Source: Hirudo medicinalis
Taxonomy: Eukaryota; Annelida; Clitellata; Hirudinida; Hirudinidae
Length of the DNA stretch: 64,000 bases
Direction of reading: 5' to 3'
Assembly: GCA_011800805.1 (NCBI GenBank)
Contig: MPNW01000111.1
Location: 25,683 to 89,682, forward strand
In this document: positions 11,769 through 24,024 of the stretch, one piece after another
Layout of the letters: every line of letters begins with the position of its first letter
How positions within the stretch are numbered: the stretch's first letter is position 1
Notes under the pieces: model-generated
Told to the model about the DNA's origin: nothing
What the model saw: only the letters and a program-made list of their open reading frames with translations
The model's database searches: none
Program-made: the position numbers and the translations under genes

Positions 11769-14700
11769 ATGTCTGGCAAGGAGAAATGGGACTTGATAAC
11801 ACCTCAGAAGCTGGCATCTCTGTTGACACTTCTGGATGGCAAGGTAACAAAATAAATGATAACTGAATGGTATCTTCAATATTGATTTTTACTTTTTTAA
11901 GACTGTTTTATTAATTTATTGAAATTCAGAGGCTAATGGCAAAATAAACATTTATTCCTTTACCATTGATTGCAAACCCTTACTCATGGTGTTTTAACAT
12001 GTTACTAAGTAGAAAAAATGCTAAACAAAATCTAAACATTCATTTGGATGCACCTTGCAACATTTTTGCACTGTGTCATGAATTTCAAACTGAACACATC
12101 CCATTTGTTTTAATTTTAAGCTTGTGATGATGCAGAGAAAGATGCATGATGTGTGTGTGTGCGCGTGTAATTATCATCCATTACACCATAGGATGGTTAG
12201 GATGGAATACATTTGTTATGGAGAGTGATGACCTCGTGGATAAAGCAATGGTTATGGCTGTGACGATGATGATGATGGTTATTTATACATATTTGTGATG
12301 ATGACGACGACGATAATGATAATGATGCGCGGCCAACCTGACTTTAATTTTCGAAATTCCACCTTAGATTAGTCAGCATGTCAGTTGTAGTACACACTTT
12401 AACCACATGCTTACATCATTTGAAACACTTTCCTATTCTTTCAGTGAATTAATGTCTTTAATAACAAACACATATCACAAAAATATTAGCACAGTTAATA
12501 TTATTACATGTCAAATAAGTAAATAAGTAAATATTTCACTGGAGATATTTCAGTTAAATTTATAATTAAAGAATCCGCTGCAACCACCGACCAATCACTC
12601 GTTCGGAAGCAGAACGTGAACGTGGCCGGCCGACAAGGACTTGTTAAACCATGCCCTATTTGTTTTAGATGTTTGTGAAGTAATAAGAAAACAATAACAA
12701 CAACGGTGATGATAAGATTCTGATTATCCAACGTGAAAGTAGATTGAATTCTTCACCTTGTTTATGGTCGAATAAATAGCCGACCATCCATCCATCTTTA
12801 TATTCGTTGAACGAAGGATCACCTGCATTTGAATCCTGATGGTCCAATACAGGCATGTAGGCATTCATTCACAGCTTTGTCTTGGAAGAATATTTAAGGA
12901 AAGATGCTTTGGTACACTTTATAATTATTTTTATCGGAGCTGTTGTTGTTATTGTTATCGCTGTTATTGTTTTTTTTTTTCATTTAGAATTCGTTTATTT
13001 CGAAACTCTGAACGAAGAACCCAAAAAAAAAACACAAAAAAAAATCACAAATTCACGGTATATCCCAAGGGAATATAATTCCCGTCTAGGGGATAACCGT
13101 TGTTGTTATTATTGTTATCGCTGTTATTCTTGTCATCTTTGATATCTTCTTTATTATTTTATTATAGCGCGCGTCTTTCTCTCCATTCATTAGACGAGCA
13201 TCTCTGATGAAACATAATTGAGAGAATCCATTTCTGGGTGGTAGGCTGTTAAATGCCTTCCAAGGAAACGGAGTGACTCTGATCTTATTCATCGGGAATA
13301 TTTGAACGTGTTATTCATTGGATTCGACATTGACGTCATCAATTCCTCTCTCTTTTAATCACGCATTCTTTCATCATTTGATCGTTCATTAGACAGCTAA
13401 TTGGAGTCGATCCAAATTATCATCTTCATGCGACATTTCAAGAGAAGTTGGAAATTCATTTCTAGATTTAAGCTGATGGAACATCGGACGCTGAAGCAAT
13501 TTTTTTGTCGATAATTTATCTTTCTTTATAAGAATGTTTATAAAACATTTGAAGCAGTGAATCTGGTTCAATTTCTGAATTTGTTCAATTTAGACTTTTT
13601 TCTTAATCCACTAATTGACCTCTATAAACATATTAGATTTCTCATAAGAGGATTAGATTGTACATCATCTTGAAGATTTGGATGATTTCAATTTTCTTCT
13701 GTTGATTGATGAGTTACCTCAGCACTTACAGCATCATGGTAACATTCAAGCCTTGAAATATCAGCTCAAAAACTCTTCTGGGATAATGTTCAGTGGAAAT
13801 AAGAATCCAAGCATTGCATTGCTATGGTTTCTCTTCTCAACAAAAATTCCATTAATAAAAGACAGAAGGATAAACTTATAATTTTCTGATTGCCTTGTTC
13901 TTTGGGCTGATCAAAGTTTTTACTTTAAAAGAAATATCTCCATATTGGAGCTTCCAGTTTGCCTCTGGTAATTGCATTTTTTTCTTTTGCAAATCAACCG
14001 CATTGACATCCATTCGTCTATCGAAATTAAATTTCTTTTCTGGAAACAAAGTTTGAAAATTGAATTTGACATAATTCATGGCTGATGCTTCTTTTTTCCG
14101 ATTGAATTTGATTTGATATAAAATAAAATGTCTCACAACATAGTTATCATCTTTAATTTGAGTACTTACTAACTTTGTTTGCTAAATTACTGTTGAGATT
14201 AGATTTCTACAACGATTTTATGACAGATGTCTTGTGTGTTGAAGCAGTGTAAATTATTCATGAGATGTCTCCAAATACTTGTTCCCTATTTTCTCAGCAT
14301 TTCAAACAAACAAAAGAATAATGATTGACTTTGATTAATTTCTCATGATATTTATTGCAATTAATAAAATATATTAGAGTAACAGGTGACAAGGCCTCAT
14401 CAGAAATGTGTCACCACAGAGCCAGTTGTTGAAACATGCTTCAGGTGTCTGCACAACCACACACGCACACAACACCAGATAGCGCTAAAAACAAGGAGTT
14501 AAAATGACCCTAGGTTGCCTTTGCAAAGCAATCCTAAGAAGCAATCCTAAGCTTCTCACAACTGCCTCAGCTCTGTATAATCACAGTTACCATCAGGATC
14601 TGCTGCATGCCACAATCATGTCGTTAGTTATTTCCAAATGTCACAGGAAACAATTTTCTGAGGTTTATCATTCGTCATTTCTAATCTTGAATGCTTTTTG

Positions 14701-17700
14701 ACGATCAAAAATTTAGTGCAAGTTTAGATCATTATTAGTTAAAAATTTGAATAACTGAAGAGGTTATTTATAACTTTTAATATATTTATATTAATAACTG
14801 AAGAAGAATTAGTCACTGCATTATTATTATTATATTATTATTCTGTTATTCAAATGTTATGTAGATGCTAGCGCATTAGAAATTAAAATGAAATCCTTCC
14901 TTCTTGGTGATCTTTTGGTGCAAAACTAAATTTCCCGATAATCTTTTAAAAAGATAACCAGCTGAAACAATCTATTTGTGAAACAATTGGTATTTTTTTC
15001 TTTATTAATCCGGATCGCTTCCGGTATTATTTCTTACGTGTCTATTCATTAACGACTAAAAATGCTTTATTTTGTTTATAACGAGTTATGCATTAATTTC
15101 CAGCCGAGGTTGGTAATAGATAGCAGGTCCTTCCTGGAGTTCAACACATGTCACGTGAGGGGAGCCATCAACGTTTCATTTTCCAAGATGATCAAGAGGG
15201 ACCTGCAGAACCATCAGGTGATTGACAATTTAAAAAATAAAAATACGTAAAGGCAGTCTTTATCAACCTTTGGACTGTCATTCATTAAGCATGTAAGTCA
15301 TGCAAACGTATCCAGGCAAAAATAAACCTTCGTGCTTTGTGAAAAATTTCCAAAGAATTTTTCAAATTAAATTCACGACTGAGGTTTTCAGGCTTTGAAA
15401 AGGATCCTGACCTGATAAGAAATTTAACAAAAACAAGACAAAACTTAAAAGTTGAAAAGTTTGCTTATTGAAATTAGTTGGGAGAAAATAATGGCCTCAA
15501 ACTTACGCAATGATTTGCATCGTTTCCATGTTTTTGTCGTGCTCTTCTTCTCTGTGAAGGACATCAGTTGGACTTCATCTGTCTTGGAGGGACTTTGCTT
15601 AGTTGAAACGTCCTAATTCATGCTTAAGATGAACAATACTTAAGACTTTTTATTTCATTTTTTTTATTAAGAGTTTTATTAAAAGAAAAATCACAAATGC
15701 TTTACAGGATTAACTTATTCATGTGCTCAAAGTTATTTGTGATCCAATGCTTGAACCTTTGCATTCAGAAAAATATTTCTTGAAAGCACTTAGAGAAGAA
15801 AAATTTATTAAGATTGCAGATGAGTTGAAATAAATTTAGGAATGTGAATATTCTCGAGCCACAATAATATTGGAGTGGGGATATTTTATCTTCCAGCTGC
15901 CTGTCAAACAACTCTTGGCTCTGAGTCACAATAAGTTGGACTTTGACCTGGATTATGACGTCATCGTCGTCTATGACCAGTGCACGACTCATCCGGACCT
16001 GCTTTCAGAAGATTGCTTCCTCTTTGTGCTCATGGAAAAGCTGGTGGCGGAGTTTAAGAATGTCAGATTCCTCATAGGTTTGCTCCACTATTCTATCCTG
16101 TTTTAATCTTTTCATTTTAGTGGAAAATCCAATTTAGAAAGAATGATGGATAGGTGTTGTCGAGCCCTCTAGTCTAAAAATAGAAGCACATGATTCTTGG
16201 CTCAAATGTTTTCAGCATGAATTGCTATTCAGATGATCATTTCCTGCTGAGGTCATGCTTGTGCTGTGGAATTTTATAGAACAACGGTGGTGGTCTGTGC
16301 CTGGATAGAGATGATCAGTAGAAATTAGCAATTAATTACTTATGAAAACTCATTAAGAAGACATTTCTAAGGTTTATCGTGTGCCTGCATTGAAGCCAGT
16401 AAGTTGCACGTGAGATAAGCATAAGCTACGAAAACAATTGAATGCTGTCTTATGTGGAAAGTTTTTGGTTTTATGCTGGTTTGGAGTATAAGTTTAGATT
16501 ATATAATTTGTGAAATCTTTTAAAATAATTAATTTCATTTTTTAAATAATTTGTTAATTCTTAGGTGGCCTAATAGATTTTCAAGCAAAATTTCATCTCC
16601 TGTGTGATACTCAGAGATCGTTATCCTTTCTTTCATCATCATCATCGTCGTCGTCGTCGTTGTCGTCATCTTCATCTAGGCAAAAGTGCTTGCTATCGCT
16701 GTCACAGCCATGCATGTCCTTTTCCAGCACCGGACCTACCAGAATTTTACCCTTTCTGTTTCTTGGGTCTCAGCAGGATGCACTCTCGCAGGAGATAATG
16801 AAGGTGATGTTCGTGATTGCACCATTAATGATATCTTTATCATTATCAGATATTGAGATTTAAGGTGATTTTAAAATTTCTTTCAGCCATAAGATAAATG
16901 CTGAATAATGTATGATTTTAAAATGTTGTTAATGAATTATTCATCATAAGTGATTGAAGTTAACTTAGACCAAACAATGTAGATTATGTCAAAGAATCAT
17001 TATTTGCATAGCAGATGCTTAGGACCCAATCAATGACAGAGTGACTCACACTGTTAATCCATAAATAAATGTGGATCGAGGAGATAAAATGCTCAAATAA
17101 ATAAGTTGAGTGAGCACAGACGGATGTAAAAAATTATTTATTATGGGCAGAGTCACCAACAAAGCAGTTGAAGTCATGTTGTGTTTCAACCAGGGTTGGG
17201 AAGGAGAAAATTCCAGATAGGACTTTTGGGATAAATGATCATTGGATTTTAGGGATTTTTAGATTTTTACCAGTCTTCATTTTCAAAGTTTTTAGTTGGC
17301 AAAATAAGACAAAATCATTTAGTTTTCTTTGAAAGGTTTGTATTTCTCAAATTTACATAAACATTTTACAGTCAGAAATTCTTAGTTCAAACACATTACA
17401 TGTATTTAGCACACCATCCATCTTGAGAAAAAACTTTCCTGAGAGTTTGCTAGCCATCTTGCTGTTATACATTCAGCTTCAAACTTGTCCAAAAGCTTAC
17501 CAGAAAGTTTTTTTTTTAATCTCAGGACGAATGGCTCCTATAGCTGCTCTGAAGAAAGGATCATCAGCCAAACGATGCTTGCAAAAAAACTTTGCTCAGC
17601 TTCTTGCAGCTTAATTCTCTCTTTTTTCAATGGTCTTTCAAACAAAGTTTTCCATGGTGAAGGATGGAGTGGATGTTGAAGAATGACGTTTCTTAGCAGA

Positions 17701-20700
17701 CTTGCCACCAGTACCACTGCTGCAAGTTGATGGAGCAGGACTAACAAAATGATGGTTGATCGGCAAAAACGGACTTGACTCTGATCTCTGATCAGCCTCT
17801 GCTGATAGAATCTGGTCTTGATGATGGGCAGCCACTTCATTAAAATCTGGCTGTTGCTGATGCTTCTCATTTCCTTCTTCTTGTTCACAGTCATCTAACT
17901 CACCTTCCAAAATGCCTCCTCACAAAAATGCCTTTTCACATTTTGATGTGATCATTGAGATGGTCAATGTGCAGACAATTCATAGCAACAATCTTGCTGC
18001 AGTGGTTGCACTGATACCTTAATGGAGGATCTTTACCTTCACTCGCTTTTGAGAATACTTGCCAGGTAGCACTTGCTTTCCAACCAGACGTTATAGCCTA
18101 CCCTCTTGGCATTTTATTCATTGCTTTTCATTCTTTCACTTGTTTACTACCATACTTTGACTAATGATGTGATTGTTGTTGAGCATTATATAGCAGAAAA
18201 GAAAAGTCTAGAAAGTATATTCCACAACATTCTACCATGTTCTAGGATGATCTGTAACATTGTTAGAACTTGTTAGCAATTGCTAGAACTTTTAGAAATT
18301 TCTAGAATTTTCCTAACAGTACTTATTTACGACCATTTTTTTCAGAGAGTACGTAAAGGAAAATAATTTCTGGCTTGTAAATTTGAACAGCATAAAAATC
18401 CAAAAAATCTCACCCAGATGAGATAAATGGTCATAAATTGATTTTATCCCAACCCTGTTAACAGTATTGGGCAATCCTTTGTTTCTAAGCACATCACTAT
18501 TTTATTGGATCTCATGTGGTGCTTTGTATTTAGCTATTGACTAATAGGTTAATTAATTTCATTTCTATTATTAAATTTGTTATTATTATTATTATTAAAA
18601 TTCCCATCAAATTGATCTATTGATTTCAGCAAAATGGAATATCTTACATCCTCAATGTAAGCAGAAATGGCGAGGAGCCATCTTTCTTAGGAGAAGGACA
18701 TTTCCTCAGAATTCCAGTCCATGACAGCCACAACGACAAACTACTTCCATATTTCAATACTGCCTTCCAATTTATCGGTTAGATTTTGTTCCTTAGAATT
18801 TGCTTAGGAAAGGATGTTCTTTATTAAGATGACTTTTGCAAAACTCATTCTCAAAGGAATATTAAAAATTGCTAGTTGACTTTGACAAAAATACATTCTC
18901 TGAGGAATACTAAATGGCATTAGATCTCCTTACCAAAGGTGTTTATAAGCATTCGGACTTAATTTTTCTAAAAATCCTTTATTTATAAATAATTTCATTT
19001 TGGAAACTTTAATGACAATGTGACATGATTTAGTTATTCTAGAAAAATATGCAGTTATTATCATCATCATCATCATCATCATCACATTGTGGCTGTAAAC
19101 TGTTCTTTTTGTTCTTAAACAAACCACTTGAGTTGAATTTATAAGAATGTTATTTTAATTTTTTATATAGATAAGGTTAGAGAAGCTAATGGGTGTGTCT
19201 TGGTCCACTGTTTGGCTGGAATTTCAAGGTCTCCGACATTGGCCATTGCTTATCTGATGAAGTATCTCGGACTCACCTGCGACGAGGCTTACAAGTCATT
19301 ATATGTCTTTTAATGTTTATTGAGATAAATGATGATGCTAATGTTTGCATAAATGGTCAGCAATGGGTTTGAGTATATTATTAATAATAGTCTTTATTTA
19401 TTCTTTAAAACTCAACTTTTATTCTTTCCTAAGTCATAATATAATGACTGGATGGCATATTGCACAACATACTTAAGCTTGTAATTGCAATGGTGATATT
19501 TCAAAATGTTATTCAGCTTATTATCTTTATTTAAAAGGTATGTCAAGGACAAAAGACCCACCATATCTCCGAACTTTAATTTTCTTGGCCAGTTGCTCGA
19601 ATATGAAAAATGTCTCAGACCAAAATCAGGAACAGAAGCCTTCTCAACATCTTCTCTTGATGCAGAAAGCTCTTTTACAGGAAAAGTCAAATTTAATTCC
19701 TTTTCAGTTCTCAATAATTGGATTGAATGTGACAAAAGGATAGATTTTGATGGTAAAGGACAGATTAAAAGCAGTGAAATCAATGAAGAAGGTGGTGTTA
19801 AAGAAGATTTTTATGAAAAGAAGTCTGAACTGCTGGTCACGGTAAAGCAAGAAGTAGTCGAGGGACAGAAGCAAGTGAACAGAGTGATGACTGAAGCATT
19901 CTCTGTGAATTTGTCTCTGAAACCTCCTCCCTCCAGACCATCAACGCTACTCCACTCTTCAACCGAATCCTTGTCGAAACTTAATTTTTCCACTTCTTCG
20001 ACCTCATCGAGCAGAGTGAAACCTAGTCCAATTTTAGAAGTCCCTTCACCGGAAGAAATTGTCAGGCAGAAAAATGCTTGTTTGAATGATTCTTTGCAGC
20101 TTCAAAGAGAGTTTAAAAGTGCATCTAGTCACAATAATGTTCCGACACCTAGTCACCTTGAACTTGAAAATACTCCAGAGAGGTTTCAAGAACCAAATCA
20201 TACTACCTCCACTTCTCCAAGTTACACGGGAGCCGCTCAGCTAAAAGACACCGACATCATCCACGAGCATAAACATAATTTTCAAAGAACTCATGCTGCC
20301 CATAATTTTCACCATCAGAGGGGAACTGCCCAGCATCACAGTCAAAGGTTAAAAACTCATCAGCAAAAATTCAACAGAAGGTACAATCACTCAAAGAGCC
20401 ACTTGGAATACACTCCGAATTATAAACACCAGCCCTACCAGCACCAACTTTATGGCTTCCCACAAAGCACTCACTTCCCTTACAGGTTTCCACCCTCTCA
20501 CCAGTGCTTTCCTCACTTTCATTCCACTCAGCCTCCGCCCGTGTATTTCCATCGTCCGTGTCCACCGTCGGGATATGTTTTCTTTCCCAACTATCCAAAT
20601 TATTTTAACGGTCACCAATACTACGGCAACGTCAACCTTCACCATTACCCGAACGGTCACCAGGGCAGCCATCGTCATCAACATTCCTTTTTTGCTTCTA

Positions 20701-22034
20701 GTAGTAGCAACAGCTTTTATCATTTTCCACCAACTGGAAATTTTGTTTTTAAAGAGGATCTTAGTAGTAGTAGTTTTATAAATAAGAGCTTCTCCAGTTG
20801 TAACTCTTTTCCTCCTGCCGATCCTTTTCATCCGTCGTCCCATTTCTTAGATGGGCACGAATCTACGAATCCCTATCCAAGAAGTGACAGATTTGATCGT
20901 CACACTGATCCATCAAATGGTTTGCTTTTTTCCAATAAATGGTTTAACCAATCATCTGGCCGTAAAGCAGCGGGGAAATCCACCCGTGCCGATCCGACGC
21001 TTTCCAATATTGGTAATAAAAACTTTTGTGGGAAAGTTGGTGAGACGGTAACAAAAAATGAAATTTTAAGTAACTTGACTGTCCAAAATTCGCCAACAGA
21101 AAATGACATGACTGCAGTTACAAGCGAGCACTGCTTCGATCGTCTGCCTGTTTCATTGCCTTCTTCAACTGCAGTGACTGTTAATTTATTGGAATCGAGT
21201 AATGGGACTGACAGACTTATATATTCACTCAAAAAAGCGCCTTTACGACTTAGGCCTAATAGCATAGCACTGCAAAATATTCAATTGCAGTCGAGTCTCG
21301 TAAACGATCCCGATTGTACGCCCATCTCCAAATCATCAAAATCTGAAGAAATAAATAAAGAAGATGCTCAGAATTTTTCCAATGCAGAATTCCAATTCCA
21401 AAAAGAAGCTTGCAATGAGGAGTCAGTTATCATGGGTAACGATCTGATGATGGATAAAAGAAATATAAGCAAATTTTCAGATGGATGCAGTGAAAATATT
21501 AAAATAGATTTATGTAGCATTGGAGAGGAACATAGGGATGTATTTAGGTCGGCAGTAAGAGAGGTTCATTCTCTTACTGATGAAAATGAGACGCTATGCT
21601 CATCCTTGATTTCTTTGTCCCACACAATTAGACCAGCTGCGGCTGCTAATTCATTCAGGGAAGCATTATCATCATCTGCATCATCTTCATCTTCCTCATC
21701 CTCTAGGAAATCACGAAGCTTGGAGGACATCTTAAACACTCCAAGAGTACTTCATACAGCAACTTGCACAAACATTAAAAGACTCAACAAGTCAACCGGC
21801 GATGACAAATGTCGTTGCCAGTCCAACAAGACGCATTTGCCAATCATTTCCTTGACCGAAAGCTATTCAGGAAACGACGCCAATCCAAAAAAGCAATTCA
21901 AATTACTAGAAATGTTCAATGCTAGTCACGGATGGCGATCGGATGAAGGCCAGTCACAGACGGGCGGCATGCCGTCGAACGGAGGTAGTCAAAATTCTCT
22001 CCATGGCAATGCAGAAGTCGTGGAAGTGTCTTGA
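11769..22034 (+). CDS. Dual-specificity MAP kinase phosphatase, DUSP8/DUSP16-like
   Basis: Seven coding exons join in phase to 1125 aa: 11769-11843, 15104-15217, 15897-16077, 16565-16803, 18630-18777, 19171-19294 and 19538-22034. Residues about 10-125 form the rhodanese-like MAPK-binding domain (LVIDSRSFLEFNTCHVRGAI), with a basic kinase-interaction motif SKMIKRDL. A serine run follows. The phosphatase domain (about 175-315) contains GPTRILPFLFLGSQQDAL, the general acid Asp235 in PVHDS, the active-site loop HCLAGISRS (Cys266, Arg272) and KRPTISPNFNFLGQLLEYEK. The very end, SQNSLHGNAEVVEVS, matches the conserved tail of vertebrate DUSP8/16. These enzymes dephosphorylate JNK/p38-type MAP kinases. 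The protein is much longer than vertebrate DUSP16 (about 665 aa); most extra length is a low-complexity tail with a His/Tyr/Pro-rich block (about residues 535-685). The start is the ATG at 11769, giving MSGKEKWDLITPQKLASLL, which fits the family's N-terminus. Confidence 0.93.
11844..15103 (+). other. First intron of the DUSP gene
   Basis: This 3.3 kb intron begins GTAACA and ends TTTCCAG. It holds GAT-rich runs near 12260-12325 and GTTATT-type runs near 12940-13130. No other gene or recognisable element was seen; the small open frames in it are short and lack splice or family support. Confidence 0.6.
15218..15896 (+). other. DUSP intron; nothing recognised
   Basis: Intron between the two rhodanese-domain exons, bounded by GTGATT and TCTTCCAG. 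No repeat or gene was recognised. Confidence 0.6.
16078..16564 (+). other. DUSP intron; nothing recognised
   Basis: Intron between the end of the rhodanese domain and the exon with the serine run. It begins GTTTGC and ends AATTCTTAG. No other feature was seen. Confidence 0.6.
17420..18110 (-). mobile_element. hAT-family transposon relic with BED-type zinc finger (minus strand, in DUSP intron 16804-18629)
   Basis: Read from 18110 downwards on the minus strand, a BED-like zinc finger is visible (SATWQVFSKAS, then YQCNHCSKIV and HIDHLNDHI). A stop and a low-complexity acidic/Ser-rich linker follow, then TMENFV, and in a shifted frame HRLADDPFFRAAIGAIRPEI and KLLDKFEAE. The order BED finger, linker, 'FV..T' and 'PFF...I..IRP' is that of hAT transposase N-termini. 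Stops and frameshifts show it is dead. The catalytic core and terminal repeats were not found. The rest of the host intron shows no other feature. Confidence 0.7.
18778..19170 (+). other. DUSP intron with (ATC)n microsatellite
   Basis: Intron separating the general-acid exon from the active-site exon. It carries an ATC run at about 19054-19082 and nothing else recognisable. Confidence 0.6.
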
Positions 22035-24024
22035 CAATTCATCTAAAATCCAGAAAACATATCCTTAAAGAAAAAATTTTCAGAGCTTTTAATTGCTTTG
22101 CCTTCGCCGAAGAGGGTTTGTTCGACGATTTGCAGAAATCTACTTTAAATATTAGACGTACAATTTTTTGTTCTTTTTCTTCTAAACTAAAGAAAAGGGT
22201 TGAGGGAAAGAATCTTCATTGGACGTGATGCAACTGATTTTTGATGCGTGATAATTTCTGCAAACTGTTTCCTCATTGGGAATCTCTTGTAACTTGGGCA
22301 TTATCGTAATTTTTCTCGCTGTTGTTGGAGGCCTACAAACTTTGCATATTTATAAGTGAATATGTTTTGTCTGCACTTTTTGTTTGAAAGTTAAGGTTTG
22401 GCAATCATCATGTAAATTTTATTAAATTTGTACTGACATTTGTCAAGATTACTCAAGCTTTATTTCTTATTAAAAGGATTAGGGGTTTCGCTCCTTTTAG
22501 ATTTTTGTAAGATGCGAGAATTACATTTTTAATTTTGTACATAAATTTCTCTACTTGATCTTTGATATGAATCAGGCTCAGAACTTTATATTGTGTTTAT
22601 TGTATTTATTTCTCTCAAAAGATGTCATCACATTCCATTCAAGTTTTGACTTTGAATTTCATTTGTGGCTTTATTTGCAGATTTGTCTTGTTTCTAAATG
22701 AGTCATATTTCTTGGTCTAAATTAAAATATATATCGTTGGATCAGATTTTGTAATGATACTTTATTTCGTTGCAGCTTGTGTTACAAAAGTTTCTTTACT
22801 TTATATTTCAGTGTTTAGATAATCTAGTTTTAAATTTATACCTTTGAGAATGCATGCATTTTCTACAAAGTGGTGAATTACATAGGAACTTCAATGCTAA
22901 TATTTGATGCTGCATGAATTGTAGATAGCTGAGAGTATATGAAGATCTATTTTAGTTGTATATATAAAACCATCCCTGGAGCTCTTCAAACGTCACCTGA
23001 AGATGTCATCTCTTCAGGATGCCAACAAGAATCATGTCCAGGACAAAGAAAACACAAGGCGCCTCTGACGCTATGCACAAACTTACAAATTAACTTATTA
23101 TTGTTATTACATTATTATTTCAGAAGTTACAATTGCATGTTTTATATTTAAATCCTTAAACTGCATCGATATACTTAGCTGTTTTCATAACAGGTGAAAT
23201 ATTTAAAAGTTTTTGATGAAATTGAGTATTGTTTGCTATTGGCTCAATCTGAGTTTTGAAAATTAAATCAGTTGAAAACATGTTTCTTTCATCAATGCTC
23301 AAAGTCTCAATAACGAAGATGAGCGAACATTTAGATTACGAAATGAAAATTGAAGGCCATTTTGACCCGCAGTAATTTTTTCCTTACGCCGCTAGTCTGG
23401 TTCTCGTCTAAACTAAACTAGCGCACAAATGCTATGAAATAAAACGTTACAGTTGTCCATATAGTAGAAAATTCCCAGAGTGTTGAAATATTCTGGAAGA
23501 TCGATTTTTACGCTGCGACGTGAAAGCATATAAAATTCTTAAGCGTTTTGGCAGAGGACTGAACAACCGTAGTTGCCGGCCTCAGCTGTTGGTCTGCGTC
23601 GGAGAGTAATCCGCGTAATTCCTTAAAACTACCTTATAGCTTTCGACACGTCAAAAAGTGGCGATCATGTTTTAAACATTTGTGGATCAAAATTCTAATT
23701 TTTGACGACGGAAAATTATAGTGTAGTTTATTTTTAAACTCGCAAGATTTGTTGTACAACATATTCTTTGGCGGATCGATTTATTGTGATAAAAATTAGG
23801 AAAGGTTAAAAGACTGAGTAAGTTTGTTTATTCGTTTTCGTTTTTACTTATGCTAAACATAGTTTGTCTGTCTGGATTTTTGCACATATATCGTAACTTA
23901 TGGTTAGTTTTGCAAGGTTTGCTTTCTGTTTTATTCTTCAGTGATGATCGTTGATTTTTAGATGCTATGATAATTATTCCAGAACCTTTCCATTTCAACT
24001 TGTTATTTGTGTTTAATTTTTCAG
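22035..24024 (+). other. DUSP 3'UTR and intergenic DNA before the RBMS-like gene
   Basis: After the DUSP stop the sequence is AT-rich and non-coding. Possible polyadenylation signals are ATTAAA at 22721-22726 and AATAAA at 23438-23443. At 22997-23075 lies a short repeat with a near-palindromic 'cctgaagatg...ctcttcagg' and 'aaggcgcctctgacgc', related to sequence near 9128-9190. The promoter and any 5'UTR exon of the RBMS-like gene should lie in or after this stretch but are not identifiable. Confidence 0.45.
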
